From the NCBI GenBank assembly GCA_006226555.1, contig SBGS01000137.1:1-22284 (forward strand): DNA of 22,284 nt, written 5' to 3'. Below the pieces are notes generated by a model that worked only from the letters and a program-made list of their open reading frames with translations, made no database searches and was not told the DNA's origin. Below are positions 1 through 8,856 of this stretch, in pieces; position 1 is the first letter of the stretch; each line of letters begins with the position of its first letter. This DNA is from Bacteroidota bacterium (GTDB lineage Bacteria; Bacteroidota; Bacteroidia; Flavobacteriales_D; Crocinitomicaceae). The position numbers and the translations under genes were made by a program.

Positions 1-894
1 TATCATGGAAAGGTTCGTGATGTGTACACGTTGGAAAACGGCTTATTGGTGATGGTGGCGTCTGATCGCATATCCGCTTTTGACCACATTCTTCCCAAGG
101 GTATTCCTTTTAAGGGACAGGTATTGAATCAGGTGGCCACAATGTTTCTTGAGGCGACTAAAGATATAGTACCGAATTGGTTGATCGCAACTCCGGACCC
201 AAGTGTGGCAATTGGTATTGCCTGTGATCCGATTCGAATTGAAATGGTGATCAGAGGCTATTTGTCTGGGCATGCTGCAAGGGAGTATAAAGCAGGCAGA
301 AGAATACTATGCGGCGTAGAAATGCCGGAGGGAATGATCGAGAATGATAAATTTCCTGAGCCGATCATAACTCCTGCAACGAAAGCTGATGAAGGTCATG
401 ATGAAGATATTTCCAGAGAAGAGATCTTGTCCAGGGGAATACTTTCTGAAGAGACCTATTCACAACTTGAAAAATATACTCGAGCATTGTTCCAGAGAGG
501 GACGGAGATGGCTGCTAAACAAGGTTTGATCCTGGTGGATACGAAATATGAATTTGGTATGAAAGACGGGCAGATCTATTTGATCGACGAGATCCATACC
601 CCCGATTCATCGCGTTATTTCTATGCTGATGGTTATGCGGAAAGACAGGCAAAGGGAGAGCCTCAAAAACAGCTTTCCAAAGAGTTTGTGCGCCAATGGT
701 TGATCGAGCATGGATTTCAAGGGTTGGAAGGACAGACCATGCCGGTAATGCCTGATGAATTTGTTGAGACCGTAACAGAACGTTATATCGAATTATACGA
801 AAAGATCACAGGTAAGGCTTTTGTGAAATCCGACACCTCAGATATCACAGCTCGTATTCAAAAAAATGTTGATGACTATCTAAGTCAACTCTAA
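1..894 (+). CDS. purC: Phosphoribosylaminoimidazole-succinocarboxamide synthase (SAICAR synthase), 5'-truncated
   Basis: The enzyme joins aspartate to CAIR using ATP to make SAICAR in cytosolic de novo purine synthesis. The open frame runs from base 1, so the true start lies outside the window; the GTG at 22 is an internal Val codon. Visible family motifs are GKVRDVY at the very beginning (ATP-binding region), SDRISAFD about residues 20-27, VDTKYEFG in the middle and DEIHTPDSSRY, which is the substrate-binding signature. About 297 residues are present, so probably only some 15-20 N-terminal residues are missing if the protein has the usual length for this phylum. The stop codon (892-894) overlaps the stop of the convergent transporter gene, with no room for a terminator between them. 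The identification is secure. Confidence 0.96.
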   Translation, partial: YHGKVRDVYTLENGLLVMVASDRISAFDHILPKGIPFKGQVLNQVATMFLEATKDIVPNWLIATPDPSVAIGIACDPIRIEMVIRGYLSGHAAREYKAGRRILCGVEMPEGMIENDKFPEPIITPATKADEGHDEDISREEILSRGILSEETYSQLEKYTRALFQRGTEMAAKQGLILVDTKYEFGMKDGQIYLIDEIHTPDSSRYFYADGYAERQAKGEPQKQLSKEFVRQWLIEHGFQGLEGQTMPVMPDEFVETVTERYIELYEKITGKAFVKSDTSDITARIQKNVDDYLSQL

Positions 895-1814
895 GAGGTT
901 GTTTTCGGTTCGAATCGTCTTCCAATCGTATGCGTCAACGGCAGAATGATCGCCGTAATACCGATGTTGAAGAAGAGATGTGCTAAAGCTACTTTAACTG
1001 CAATGTCAGCATCTAGCCCTTTTATAAAATTGTTGAAAGGAATGTAAAGCGGCAAGTAGAGTAGTGCTCCGAAAAGGTTGAACAGGAAATTGACAAGAGC
1101 TGTTCTCTTTGCTGCTCTTCCCATTTTAATGGAAGCAATGAATGCAGTTGACGTAGTACCAATGTTAGATCCAACGATGATCCCGATTGCACTGTCCAGA
1201 TTTATGACGTGTTGAGAAGCCAGAATTATCGAAAGACCTACTGTTACAGAGCTTGACTGCGTGATCGCAGTAACAAGTAATCCCAATAACAATCCTGAGA
1301 TCGGGTGCGCAGCGTAGGTGAGAAAGTGAATGATCGATTCGCTATCCTTCAGCGGCTGTAAATTGTCTCCTAAAAGCTGAAGACTAAAAAGGATCAAACC
1401 GAGATAAAATACCGGTTTGGAAAATATTCGAATTCTTTCCGGAAAATAGCCTACAATAAATCCGATAACGATCAAGACCGTTCCAAGAAAGTCGATATCC
1501 AAGGTCACCAACCAGGCAGTAACTGTTGTGCCTAAGTTACTTCCCAGTAACATAGGTAGGCTACCCGTAAAGGAAATAAATCCTGAATCGACAAATGATA
1601 CGATGATAGAAATAACCGCCGAGCTTGATTGTATCAGGGCTGTGGCAAGCATACCCAATAAGAATCCCTTGATTCTGGAATCAGAAACATTTTCAAAACG
1701 TTTCATGATCCTTCCATTGGCACGTTTTTTCAGGTTCGTTGAAAAATGATCCAGACTATGCACGAAAAGTGCTATCGTTGCGATCACAGATATTAATACT
1801 TCGTACCAGCTCAT
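891..1814 (-). CDS. Short Na/Pi-cotransporter family protein lacking a PhoU domain
   Basis: Integral membrane protein of 307 residues with the duplicated Na/Pi-cotransporter (NptA/SLC34-like) core. The first half carries QSSS at residues 62-65 and GSNLGTT at 91-97. The second half repeats this as QSSS at 186-189 and GSNIGTT at 215-221, the inverted-repeat signature of sodium-coupled phosphate carriers. About eight hydrophobic segments are visible. Many bacterial members are near 550 residues because of a C-terminal PhoU-like regulatory domain; this one ends right after the second repeat. Sodium-driven phosphate uptake or export is inferred from the family, and the substrate is not proven. The ATG at 1812-1814 precedes a plausible first membrane segment. 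A weak -7-like box (TAACTTTA) sits at 1826-1833 on the same strand. Confidence 0.85.
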   Translation of the reverse strand: MSWYEVLISVIATIALFVHSLDHFSTNLKKRANGRIMKRFENVSDSRIKGFLLGMLATALIQSSSAVISIIVSFVDSGFISFTGSLPMLLGSNLGTTVTAWLVTLDIDFLGTVLIVIGFIVGYFPERIRIFSKPVFYLGLILFSLQLLGDNLQPLKDSESIIHFLTYAAHPISGLLLGLLVTAITQSSSVTVGLSIILASQHVINLDSAIGIIVGSNIGTTSTAFIASIKMGRAAKRTALVNFLFNLFGALLYLPLYIPFNNFIKGLDADIAVKVALAHLFFNIGITAIILPLTHTIGRRFEPKTTS

Positions 1815-1891
1815 AATGTAAGAGCTAAAGTTAAATGAATATTAATTCCTGACTTCGTTTTAAGAGTAAAAGTTGAGCTATTCTAAGAAAT

Positions 1892-1921
1892 AAAAAAGGG
1901 ACATTTGTTTGTCCCTTTTTT
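1892..1921 (-). terminator. Intrinsic terminator of the AsmA-like gene
   Basis: An 11-base perfect stem, AAAAAAGGGAC at 1892-1902 paired with GTCCCTTTTTT at 1911-1921, encloses an 8-base loop (one further A-T pair is possible). It ends in a T tract on either strand. It starts 7 bases after the AsmA-like stop codon and lies ahead of the Na/Pi transporter gene, so its main role is probably to end the leftward AsmA-like transcript. Confidence 0.85.
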
Positions 1922-1928
1922 GTTGTTA

Positions 1929-4775
1929 TTATCCTAGCTTATCTGCTCTTTCCCGGGCTTTTCGCATTATGTCATCAGCTTTTGCCTGCGCTTCAGCTTC
2001 TACCTTTTGGGCTTTTTTCTCAGCCTCGTCATTGAGCTTTTTAGCAGTAACTTCTGCTGTTTTCTTTTTAATAGGGTTGCTACCTGCCTCAGCTATTAAT
2101 GCATCGCCCTGTTTTTTTGCTTCTGCCCGGATCTTATCTGCGGCTACCTTCGCTTCTGCTACGATCTTATCCGCCTCTTTCTGAGCATCGGAAATTATCT
2201 TTTGCTTCTGCTTTTCGATCTCCTCTTTGGCATCTTTCACGGTATTATCAATGACCGCCTTTACGGTATCTTTTACTGTTTCTGTTACAGAATTGATCAA
2301 ATTGTCTTTAAAATCTCCTGTTGCTTTCAAAATAGCTTCTTTAAAGTCAGTTGTGATCTTTGGGTCTTTCACATCTCCTGTTGCGAGGATATTCACAGGA
2401 ATGATCGCAGGCAATTTACCTATATCCAGTTTCGGTACCAAGGCATTGAGCTTACTCATCGCAGACTCTACTTCTTTCACCATACTTGCCGGGATCTTTT
2501 CTTTCGGTACGTCAACTTTGAAGGTATAGTTCATTTGCTGATCAAGCGTTGTGTAGCCGGAAATATTGGTGTTCATACCGTCAATCTTAGTATCAAATGG
2601 TAACATGGTCACCTTTCCATCCTGAATTGAGAACTTGGTCTTGAAATTTTGCAGCGTCTGGTTATTGAAATTATCCAGTTTAGTGACTTTTTCAATCTTG
2701 TCAAGCAGTTTGACATTGGAGATCTTGATTGCATTTGAAGTCAAATCACCTATGCTGGATAAGCTGCTAAGAATAGGTTCAAACGAAGGTGTCAGATCAC
2801 TCTTCATATCTAGATTAGAGGAGATCTTTCCTGTGGCATATTTAGCTATCGGAGCCAATTTCTCTACCGTTATAAAGCTCTTCGCAAGTGTTTGAATATC
2901 GATTTCTTGTAGCTTATATCCGAAATCAAGTTTTGGTGTTGTATGATCTTGTGTATCATAACTACCGTGTACGCCAATAGTACCTCCCATTGCTTTCATT
3001 GTCAGGTTATCCAGCGAGGCTACTTCTTCTTTAAGGGTTACCTTTCCATTGATATCCTTAAAGTCCATATTGTTATAGCGCAACTTATTGATCGATGTAT
3101 TCAATGCAAAATCGATATTATCAGGAACAAGGATCACTTCTGATTCTCCTGTTGGCTCTGTGGTCGTCTCTGCTGAGCTTTCACCGGAGTCATATCCTGC
3201 CATGATCTTATCGGCATCGATGAAGTTACTGTTGAAATTGAAGTTGCCTTTCAGGGTTTCATCTCTCAAGAGATAACCGAAGTAATTGTCAACGGCACCA
3301 TTCATGCGGAAATCAGAAGGCCCCATTTTAGCATCAAGCTCATTCAGAGTGAGCGCTTGCGGAGCGAAAGTAAACTTCATTTTTTTGATATTTACATCGT
3401 CCGGAGTTGAAGGTGATTGATACAACATATCATACAGTTGAAGTACTCCTTCGGCTTTAAATTTCTCGAAGTCACCGTTCTCCAGATCACTCATTCTTCC
3501 ATTGATGTCAACATCTGCATCCAGTTTACCTGTGTACTTTTCTTCTCCCATAGGAACAAAGTCCTTTAAAGTGGAAAGGTCAAGCTTTGCAAGAATCTTA
3601 GACTTCAAGTTTGGATCCGTCATGATATTTCTCAAGAACAGATTCGCATCCAGACTGTTTTTCGAAAGATTTGCATGGAATTTTGGAATGTCTACCGTCA
3701 TATTATCCATGTTACTTCCTCCCGGAAATTTCGAACCAGCATCCACCTGAATATTTGTGATCTTACCCGGAAGATCTGGGTATTTAATGGAAGCATTGGA
3801 GACTTTCATTCCGAAATCCCAACCAGGAAGATCCGTTTCTGTCATTTTACCTTTAACCTCACCGTTTAATGCTACTTTACCTGATGCAAGCATTCCTTCA
3901 TATCCTTCCGTATAGAAAGTAGGGATCAATGAAAGCAAATCTTTGAAGCTGGATTCAGAAGCATCAAGTTTTAGGTCCATCTCATCCCGGTCTTCGAACA
4001 TTTCATAAAAACCATCGATAGAGAGCTTCACAGCATTTAACTTGATCGAATTCTCCTGAAGTGTGAATTTGGAGCTCTTATCCGTAAACTCCATTCTTAT
4101 ATTTACGTTCGCATCTGTATTTACTTCGGTCAAGTAGTCAATCCCGTCCATACGGTAAGACATTTTAGACATCTGCGTTGTAGTCTCGAAATCAATAATG
4201 TCAGCTGTTAGATCACCCTTCCCGGTGTGATTCAAACTGTCGAGTTTAACAAACATGTTATATGCTCGGTCATCATATATAATGTTCGCATTGTTTATAC
4301 TATATTCCTGAAGAGATAGTTTGAAACTAGATGGTTCTTCCAGCTCTTCTTCGGTCTTTAACGAATCTGGTTTGACGATATCCCAGTTTGCACGTCCATC
4401 CTGGAGCACGCGAACATCAAAACTTGGGTCGTAAATGTGTACTTCGTCGATCTCAATCTGATCGCCTGCAACTACGTCCCACAGACCAACATGTGCTTCT
4501 ACACGTTTGATGTCGGCAAGCTTAACACCATCAAAATCTCCTGTTCCTGTTAGACGAGCTCCCTTAAGTTCAATCGTTACATTAGGGAAAGTTGAGAAGA
4601 AGGTCAGATCAAAATCATCTAATTCAAGTTTGGCAGTTAACGTCTTGTTAACCTCCTTGATCACCAGTTCTTTTAATTGGTCTTTAAATAGAATTGGAAC
4701 CAGAATGATCAAAATGATTAGGAACAACAATGTTATACCTGTCCATTTCAAGAATTTTTTAATGAATTTTTTCAT
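1929..4775 (-). CDS. AsmA-like inner-membrane-anchored periplasmic protein with coiled-coil tail
   Basis: A large protein (948 residues from the chosen start) with one N-terminal membrane anchor (about residues 12-30) after a Lys-rich cytoplasmic tip, then a long beta-rich periplasmic body. The early segment containing GRANWDIV is typical of AsmA-family proteins. AsmA/TamB-like proteins are linked to outer-membrane biogenesis and lipid transfer across the envelope; that role is inferred here. The last ~125 residues differ sharply, being an Ala/Lys/Glu-rich repeat-like helix (AEAK, ADKI, DAEKK units) predicted to form a coiled coil. I chose the ATG at 4773-4775 because MKKFIKKFLKW gives a clean n-region. 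An in-frame ATG at 4814 would add 13 polar residues with no apparent role. The gene stands alone, divergent from ccsBA, with its own terminator. Confidence 0.8.
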   Translation of the reverse strand: MKKFIKKFLKWTGITLLFLIILIILVPILFKDQLKELVIKEVNKTLTAKLELDDFDLTFFSTFPNVTIELKGARLTGTGDFDGVKLADIKRVEAHVGLWDVVAGDQIEIDEVHIYDPSFDVRVLQDGRANWDIVKPDSLKTEEELEEPSSFKLSLQEYSINNANIIYDDRAYNMFVKLDSLNHTGKGDLTADIIDFETTTQMSKMSYRMDGIDYLTEVNTDANVNIRMEFTDKSSKFTLQENSIKLNAVKLSIDGFYEMFEDRDEMDLKLDASESSFKDLLSLIPTFYTEGYEGMLASGKVALNGEVKGKMTETDLPGWDFGMKVSNASIKYPDLPGKITNIQVDAGSKFPGGSNMDNMTVDIPKFHANLSKNSLDANLFLRNIMTDPNLKSKILAKLDLSTLKDFVPMGEEKYTGKLDADVDINGRMSDLENGDFEKFKAEGVLQLYDMLYQSPSTPDDVNIKKMKFTFAPQALTLNELDAKMGPSDFRMNGAVDNYFGYLLRDETLKGNFNFNSNFIDADKIMAGYDSGESSAETTTEPTGESEVILVPDNIDFALNTSINKLRYNNMDFKDINGKVTLKEEVASLDNLTMKAMGGTIGVHGSYDTQDHTTPKLDFGYKLQEIDIQTLAKSFITVEKLAPIAKYATGKISSNLDMKSDLTPSFEPILSSLSSIGDLTSNAIKISNVKLLDKIEKVTKLDNFNNQTLQNFKTKFSIQDGKVTMLPFDTKIDGMNTNISGYTTLDQQMNYTFKVDVPKEKIPASMVKEVESAMSKLNALVPKLDIGKLPAIIPVNILATGDVKDPKITTDFKEAILKATGDFKDNLINSVTETVKDTVKAVIDNTVKDAKEEIEKQKQKIISDAQKEADKIVAEAKVAADKIRAEAKKQGDALIAEAGSNPIKKKTAEVTAKKLNDEAEKKAQKVEAEAQAKADDIMRKARERADKLG

Positions 4776-4899
4776 GACCGAGTTGTTTTTTTTTGTCAAT
4801 ATAAAGTTAATCAAATTGACATTTTCTCATACATAAACGTTAGAAAATACAGTGTGTTTTATATTCTTCCGTTTACGTCTGATTTAGGCCCTTAGTCCT

Positions 4900-4907
4900 T
4901 ATCTTTG
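4900..4907 (+). promoter_or_regulatory. Candidate -7 promoter box for ccsBA-bshB1
   Basis: TATCTTTG fits the Bacteroidota -7 consensus TAnnTTTG exactly and ends 14 bases before the ATG of ccsBA, implying a very short leader. No good TTG -33 element is visible at 17-23 bases upstream. An identical octamer precedes the cysteine desulfurase gene (14036-14043). The rest of the 146-base divergent spacer (4776-4921) holds only a weak -7-like TAACTTTA for the leftward gene at 4802-4809, and no open frame. Confidence 0.5.
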
Positions 4908-4921
4908 TACAAATTTTTGAA

Positions 4922-7900
4922 ATGGATAAATTGATTCGATCTTTCTTTTCAATGCGCTGGATGGCAATTGCGCTGATCATTTTTTTCGTAGCGATCGGTG
5001 CGGCTACTTTTCTTGAGTCGATATACGATATAGAAACGGCGAAGATCTTGGTCTATAATGCCAAATGGTTCGAGTTTCTTCTTGTTTATCTGACCTTCAA
5101 TATGGTTGTAAACATTTTCAGATACAACATGTTTCAGCGTGAAAAGATCGCAGTATTGATGTTCCATATCTCCTTTATTGTGATCATGATTGGTGCCGCC
5201 CTAACGAGATACATAAGTTTTGAAGGATTAATGATCATAAAAGAGGGACAGCAGTCTAATTTTATATATTCCTCTGAGCCTAACCTGTGGTTCCGAATTA
5301 ATGATGGAGAAAAGCAGTATACGCTAACGCGTCAGCTATATTTGTCTGAGGTTACCAATAATAACTTTTCTATTGATGTAGATTTTCCGGGACACAAATC
5401 GGAGATCGAGATCGAATACGTCGATTTTCAGAAAAATATGATCGATTCACTGGTGACTGCTGATTCTATTCAAGGTTCGGGATTAGAATTCGTGATTCAG
5501 GGTATGCCTTTCGTATTGCTTGAAGATGAGGTTTCAGATCTTGGAGGAGTTACAGCAGGGTATAATTCCAATGCCGGTACGATCGTTCGTTTTACAAGAG
5601 AAGGAAATAATGTAATGGCAACTTCTCAGGTTGACGGTCAGTTTTTAGATATGTCTCAACTCACACCTGAGGACCGAATGAATCCGTCCCGACTGGATTC
5701 TATGGCAGTAGGTATTCCGGCAGATAGCATGTTCCGATTACAATCAGGAAGACTTTACACTATTGGTGGAGCACAATTTGTTTTCAAAGGATTGAAGCTA
5801 CATACCAAACGAATGAGAATGAAATCGCCGCGTAAAAAGGAAGGAGCTGATTATCTCATCGTGCAGGTAAAGGACGGAGCTCAAACATATAAAGCTGAGC
5901 TACGTGGAGGAAAAGATGCTATTCCAGATCGAGCAGTATTTCAGCTCAATGGATTGACTTATGAAATGGAATACGGTGCGACTCAAATAGAAATACCTTT
6001 TGCTGTGAAATGTCGTGATTTCCAGCTTGATCGTTATCCCGGATCTGATTCACCTTCATCTTTTGCGAGTGAAGTAACGATCATTGATGAAGAAAATGGA
6101 TATACGCGTGATCAAAGGATCTTCATGAACAACGTAATGGATTACAGAGGGTATCGATTTTTCCAGTCGAGCTATGAGCCGGATGAAAGTGGTACGCGTT
6201 TGAGTGTAAATTATGACTGGTGGGGTACGAATATTACCTATGTAGGTTATCTCATGATGAGCATAGGTATGCTCTTGTCTTTGTTTATGCCAGGAAATCG
6301 TTTTAGAGAGTTAAATGGACTCGTGAGAAAAACAGCTGAGAAACGAAAGAACATAACCAAAGGAAGTGCCTTAGCGTTGCTTTTACTGCTAAGTACTCCA
6401 TTGTTTGGTCAACATAATCACGATCATGATCATGATCACGAACACGAGCATAGTATGCAAGAATCTGTTGCGAATACTGCACCCAAATTCATCAGTGAAG
6501 AGCATAGCGAAGAATTGGCGACATTACTTGTTCAGGATTATAATGGTAGGATAAGCCCGTTGCATACCATGTGCGATGAACTATTGAGAAAAGTACATTA
6601 CGCGAATAAATTTGAGGATAAGAACGCTGTTCAGACGATCATGGCGATGCACATGGACCCTGATCACTGGAGAACGGTTGATGTGATCTATGTTTCGACA
6701 AAGGGAGGCCTAAGAGAGAAATTAGGGGCGAAGAATGGTTATGTTTCGTATAATGATCTGGAAGACCAGCACGGCAACTTTATTTTGGCTTTAGACTACA
6801 ACGATGCATTTCAAAAGCAAGAATCGAAGCGTGATGAGTATGACAAGCAATTGATCAAATTGGGGGAACGCTTTCAGGTGGTAAACTCCATTTTTTCCTG
6901 GAGATATATGCGTTTGATACCTTTGAAAGAAGATCCGAATAAAAACTGGTATTCGCCATGGACACTTGAATTGCTTCAGGTGGATACATCGGGAATTAAG
7001 AAGGGAATTAGATACCTTGCAGCACTTGATTCTGCATCTGCAGGAACAAAGGATTGGAAACGCGCGGACGAAGCTTTGAATGTTCTGAAGGAATTTCAAT
7101 ATGCTGAAGCGGGAGACATAGCACCAAGTAAATCTTTGGTAGCGATGGAAGTTCGCTATAATAAAATGAACATTTTTAAGAATACCTATCGCTCTTATCT
7201 GATCGTAGGATTACTTCTTTTGATCATCTTTTTTATCCGAATTTTTGCAGGAGAAAAGAAACGATCGGAAAATCTCTTTAAGTGGACGATCAGGATATTG
7301 ACAGGAGTATCTGTCTTGATTTTCTTGTATCACGGATATGGGATCTATATGAGGTGGATGATATCCGGTCATGCTCCGTGGAGCAATGGTTATGAAGCTG
7401 TAGTTTTCATTGCTTGGGTTACAATGCTTACAGGATTAATATTTTCTAGGAAGAACATGGTTATCCTTGCTGGAACAGCAATTCTTGCTTCGCTTATGGT
7501 ATTCGTAACAGAGATGAACCTTATGGATCCGCAGATAACACCTCTTCAACCAGTTTTGAAGTCCTATTGGTTGATGATTCACGTTGCAATTATCACGGGT
7601 AGTTATGGTCCTTTGGGTATCTCATGTATTCTCGGAATACTGAATCTTCTGCTTTATGTTTTCAGAAACAAAAAGAACGGAAAGCTAATTACAACCCATA
7701 TAAACGAGCTGACCTATGTTTCTGAGATGACAATGACGATTGGGATTTTCATGCTTACGATTGGGACATTCCTCGGTGGTGTATGGGCAAATGAGTCATG
7801 GGGCCGCTATTGGGGTTGGGACCCTAAGGAAACATGGGCATTAGTTGCTATCCTGGTTTATGCTGTCATACTGCATTTGAGATTTATTCCCGGACTTGCA

Positions 7901-8125
7901 GGGAAGTTTTTGTTTAACACGGTGAGTATGTGGGGATATGCATCAATTTTGTTCACCTTCTTTGGGGTAAACTTTTATCTTGTCGGTTTACATTCCTATG
8001 CACAGGGAGAGGGATTGGGTAAGATACCAAATTCAATTGTGATCATTTTTATATCTTTTGTTCTCTTTACGATTCTAGCCGCTATCAGAAATAAACAATA
8101 TAAAAAGCAAAACGAACTGAATTGA
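4922..8125 (+). CDS. ccsBA: Fused CcsB-CcsA (ResB-ResC) cytochrome c maturation protein
   Basis: System II cytochrome c synthetase, which exports heme and attaches it to CXXCH motifs outside the inner membrane. It is 1067 residues, about the size expected for a CcsB-CcsA fusion. The N-terminal ResB/Ccs1-like part has three membrane segments in the first 100 residues, a large periplasmic domain and a further membrane segment near 438-457. The C-terminal CcsA part has several membrane segments from about 757 and the tryptophan-rich WWD signature with WGWDPKETW at 964-972. Conserved-looking histidines occur in SGHAPWSNG and MIHVAIITGSYG. Unusually, a signal-peptide-like hydrophobic stretch (about 477-494) is followed by a His/Asp/Glu-rich run with seven His in residues 498-510. 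CcoO and CcoP, encoded in the same window, are likely clients. The stop overlaps the bshB1 start (TGATG). Confidence 0.93.
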   Translation: MDKLIRSFFSMRWMAIALIIFFVAIGAATFLESIYDIETAKILVYNAKWFEFLLVYLTFNMVVNIFRYNMFQREKIAVLMFHISFIVIMIGAALTRYISFEGLMIIKEGQQSNFIYSSEPNLWFRINDGEKQYTLTRQLYLSEVTNNNFSIDVDFPGHKSEIEIEYVDFQKNMIDSLVTADSIQGSGLEFVIQGMPFVLLEDEVSDLGGVTAGYNSNAGTIVRFTREGNNVMATSQVDGQFLDMSQLTPEDRMNPSRLDSMAVGIPADSMFRLQSGRLYTIGGAQFVFKGLKLHTKRMRMKSPRKKEGADYLIVQVKDGAQTYKAELRGGKDAIPDRAVFQLNGLTYEMEYGATQIEIPFAVKCRDFQLDRYPGSDSPSSFASEVTIIDEENGYTRDQRIFMNNVMDYRGYRFFQSSYEPDESGTRLSVNYDWWGTNITYVGYLMMSIGMLLSLFMPGNRFRELNGLVRKTAEKRKNITKGSALALLLLLSTPLFGQHNHDHDHDHEHEHSMQESVANTAPKFISEEHSEELATLLVQDYNGRISPLHTMCDELLRKVHYANKFEDKNAVQTIMAMHMDPDHWRTVDVIYVSTKGGLREKLGAKNGYVSYNDLEDQHGNFILALDYNDAFQKQESKRDEYDKQLIKLGERFQVVNSIFSWRYMRLIPLKEDPNKNWYSPWTLELLQVDTSGIKKGIRYLAALDSASAGTKDWKRADEALNVLKEFQYAEAGDIAPSKSLVAMEVRYNKMNIFKNTYRSYLIVGLLLLIIFFIRIFAGEKKRSENLFKWTIRILTGVSVLIFLYHGYGIYMRWMISGHAPWSNGYEAVVFIAWVTMLTGLIFSRKNMVILAGTAILASLMVFVTEMNLMDPQITPLQPVLKSYWLMIHVAIITGSYGPLGISCILGILNLLLYVFRNKKNGKLITTHINELTYVSEMTMTIGIFMLTIGTFLGGVWANESWGRYWGWDPKETWALVAILVYAVILHLRFIPGLAGKFLFNTVSMWGYASILFTFFGVNFYLVGLHSYAQGEGLGKIPNSIVIIFISFVLFTILAAIRNKQYKKQNELN

Positions 8126-8841
8126 TGGAATTAGACATTTTAGCATTTGCTGCGCATCCTGATGATGTTGAGTTATCTGCATCAGCAACTTTGATGCATC
8201 ATATTGAAAAAGGATATAAAGTTGGAATAGTAGATCTAACCGAAGGAGAGCTTGGGTCAAGAGGTACGGTTGAAACGCGTTATGCGGAAGCTAAGGATGC
8301 TTCGGAGATCATGGGTCTGTCTGAACGCGTGAATCTTCAGATGGCAGATGGTTTTTTCGAGATCAATGAATTGAATAAAAGATTGATCATTGAGCAGATA
8401 AGACGATTTCGTCCAAAGGTCGTTCTGGCGAATGCCATTAGTGATCGTCACCCGGATCACGGAAGAGCGGCAAAGCTGGTCAGTGAGGCTGCTTATTATG
8501 CCGGATTGACCAAGATTGCCACTGAGTGGGAGGGAGCACCACAGAAAGCTTTCAGGCCTCAGGCAGTTTATCATTATATCCAGGACTATTCCATAACACC
8601 GGACTTTGTTGTAGATGCGACACCGTACGTGGAGAGAAAAATGCGCGCAATTACGGCTTTCAAAACACAATTTTACGATCCTGCCAATGATGGACCACAG
8701 ACCCCGATTTCAGGAAAGGACTTCCTGGATTTTATTCTTTCCCGTATGCGCCATTTTGGTCGTCCCGCAGGATATGAGTATGCAGAAGGTTTTACTGTGG
8801 AAAGGTATCCCGGAGTCCAGGACTTTTTTGATCTGGATTGA
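8125..8841 (+). CDS. bshB1: Bacillithiol biosynthesis deacetylase BshB1
   Basis: A PIG-L/LmbE-family zinc deacetylase of 238 residues. BshB1 removes the acetyl group from N-acetylglucosaminyl-malate to give GlcN-malate, the second step of bacillithiol synthesis in the cytosol. The N-terminal zinc/catalytic motif is AHPDDVE (His11, Asp13, Asp14), and a second motif, DRHPDHGRA, supplies His109 and His112. GELGSRGT near residue 45 is also typical of this subfamily. The length matches BshB1. The ATG at 8125 overlaps the ccsBA stop by one base, so I prefer it to the TTG at 8122. The overlap suggests translational coupling with ccsBA. A related N-acetyl-sugar deacetylase role cannot be excluded, but the motif set favours BshB1. 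Confidence 0.9.
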   Translation: MELDILAFAAHPDDVELSASATLMHHIEKGYKVGIVDLTEGELGSRGTVETRYAEAKDASEIMGLSERVNLQMADGFFEINELNKRLIIEQIRRFRPKVVLANAISDRHPDHGRAAKLVSEAAYYAGLTKIATEWEGAPQKAFRPQAVYHYIQDYSITPDFVVDATPYVERKMRAITAFKTQFYDPANDGPQTPISGKDFLDFILSRMRHFGRPAGYEYAEGFTVERYPGVQDFFDLD

Positions 8842-8856
8842 TCCATTTATTGGATC
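8840..8856. repeat. Short inverted repeat spanning two convergent stop codons
   Basis: GATCCA at 8840-8845 and TGGATC at 8851-8856 form a perfect 6-base stem with a 5-base loop. The stem arm overlaps the bshB1 stop and the loop overlaps the stop of the convergent Gre-like gene. There is no T tract after it on either strand, so it is at best a weak bidirectional stop signal and may be chance. Confidence 0.3.

Noticed and set aside
2202..3869. Several plus-strand open frames opposite the AsmA-like gene
   Set aside because: They lie fully inside a well-supported minus-strand gene, have no domain features, and read like out-of-frame translations.
4776..4814. Upstream ATG at 4814 for the AsmA-like gene
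   Set aside because: It adds 13 polar residues before a typical Lys-rich n-region and membrane anchor that begins at 4775.
8840..8856. Strong bidirectional terminator between bshB1 and the Gre-like gene
   Set aside because: The inverted repeat is 6 bases without T tracts; reported only as a weak repeat.
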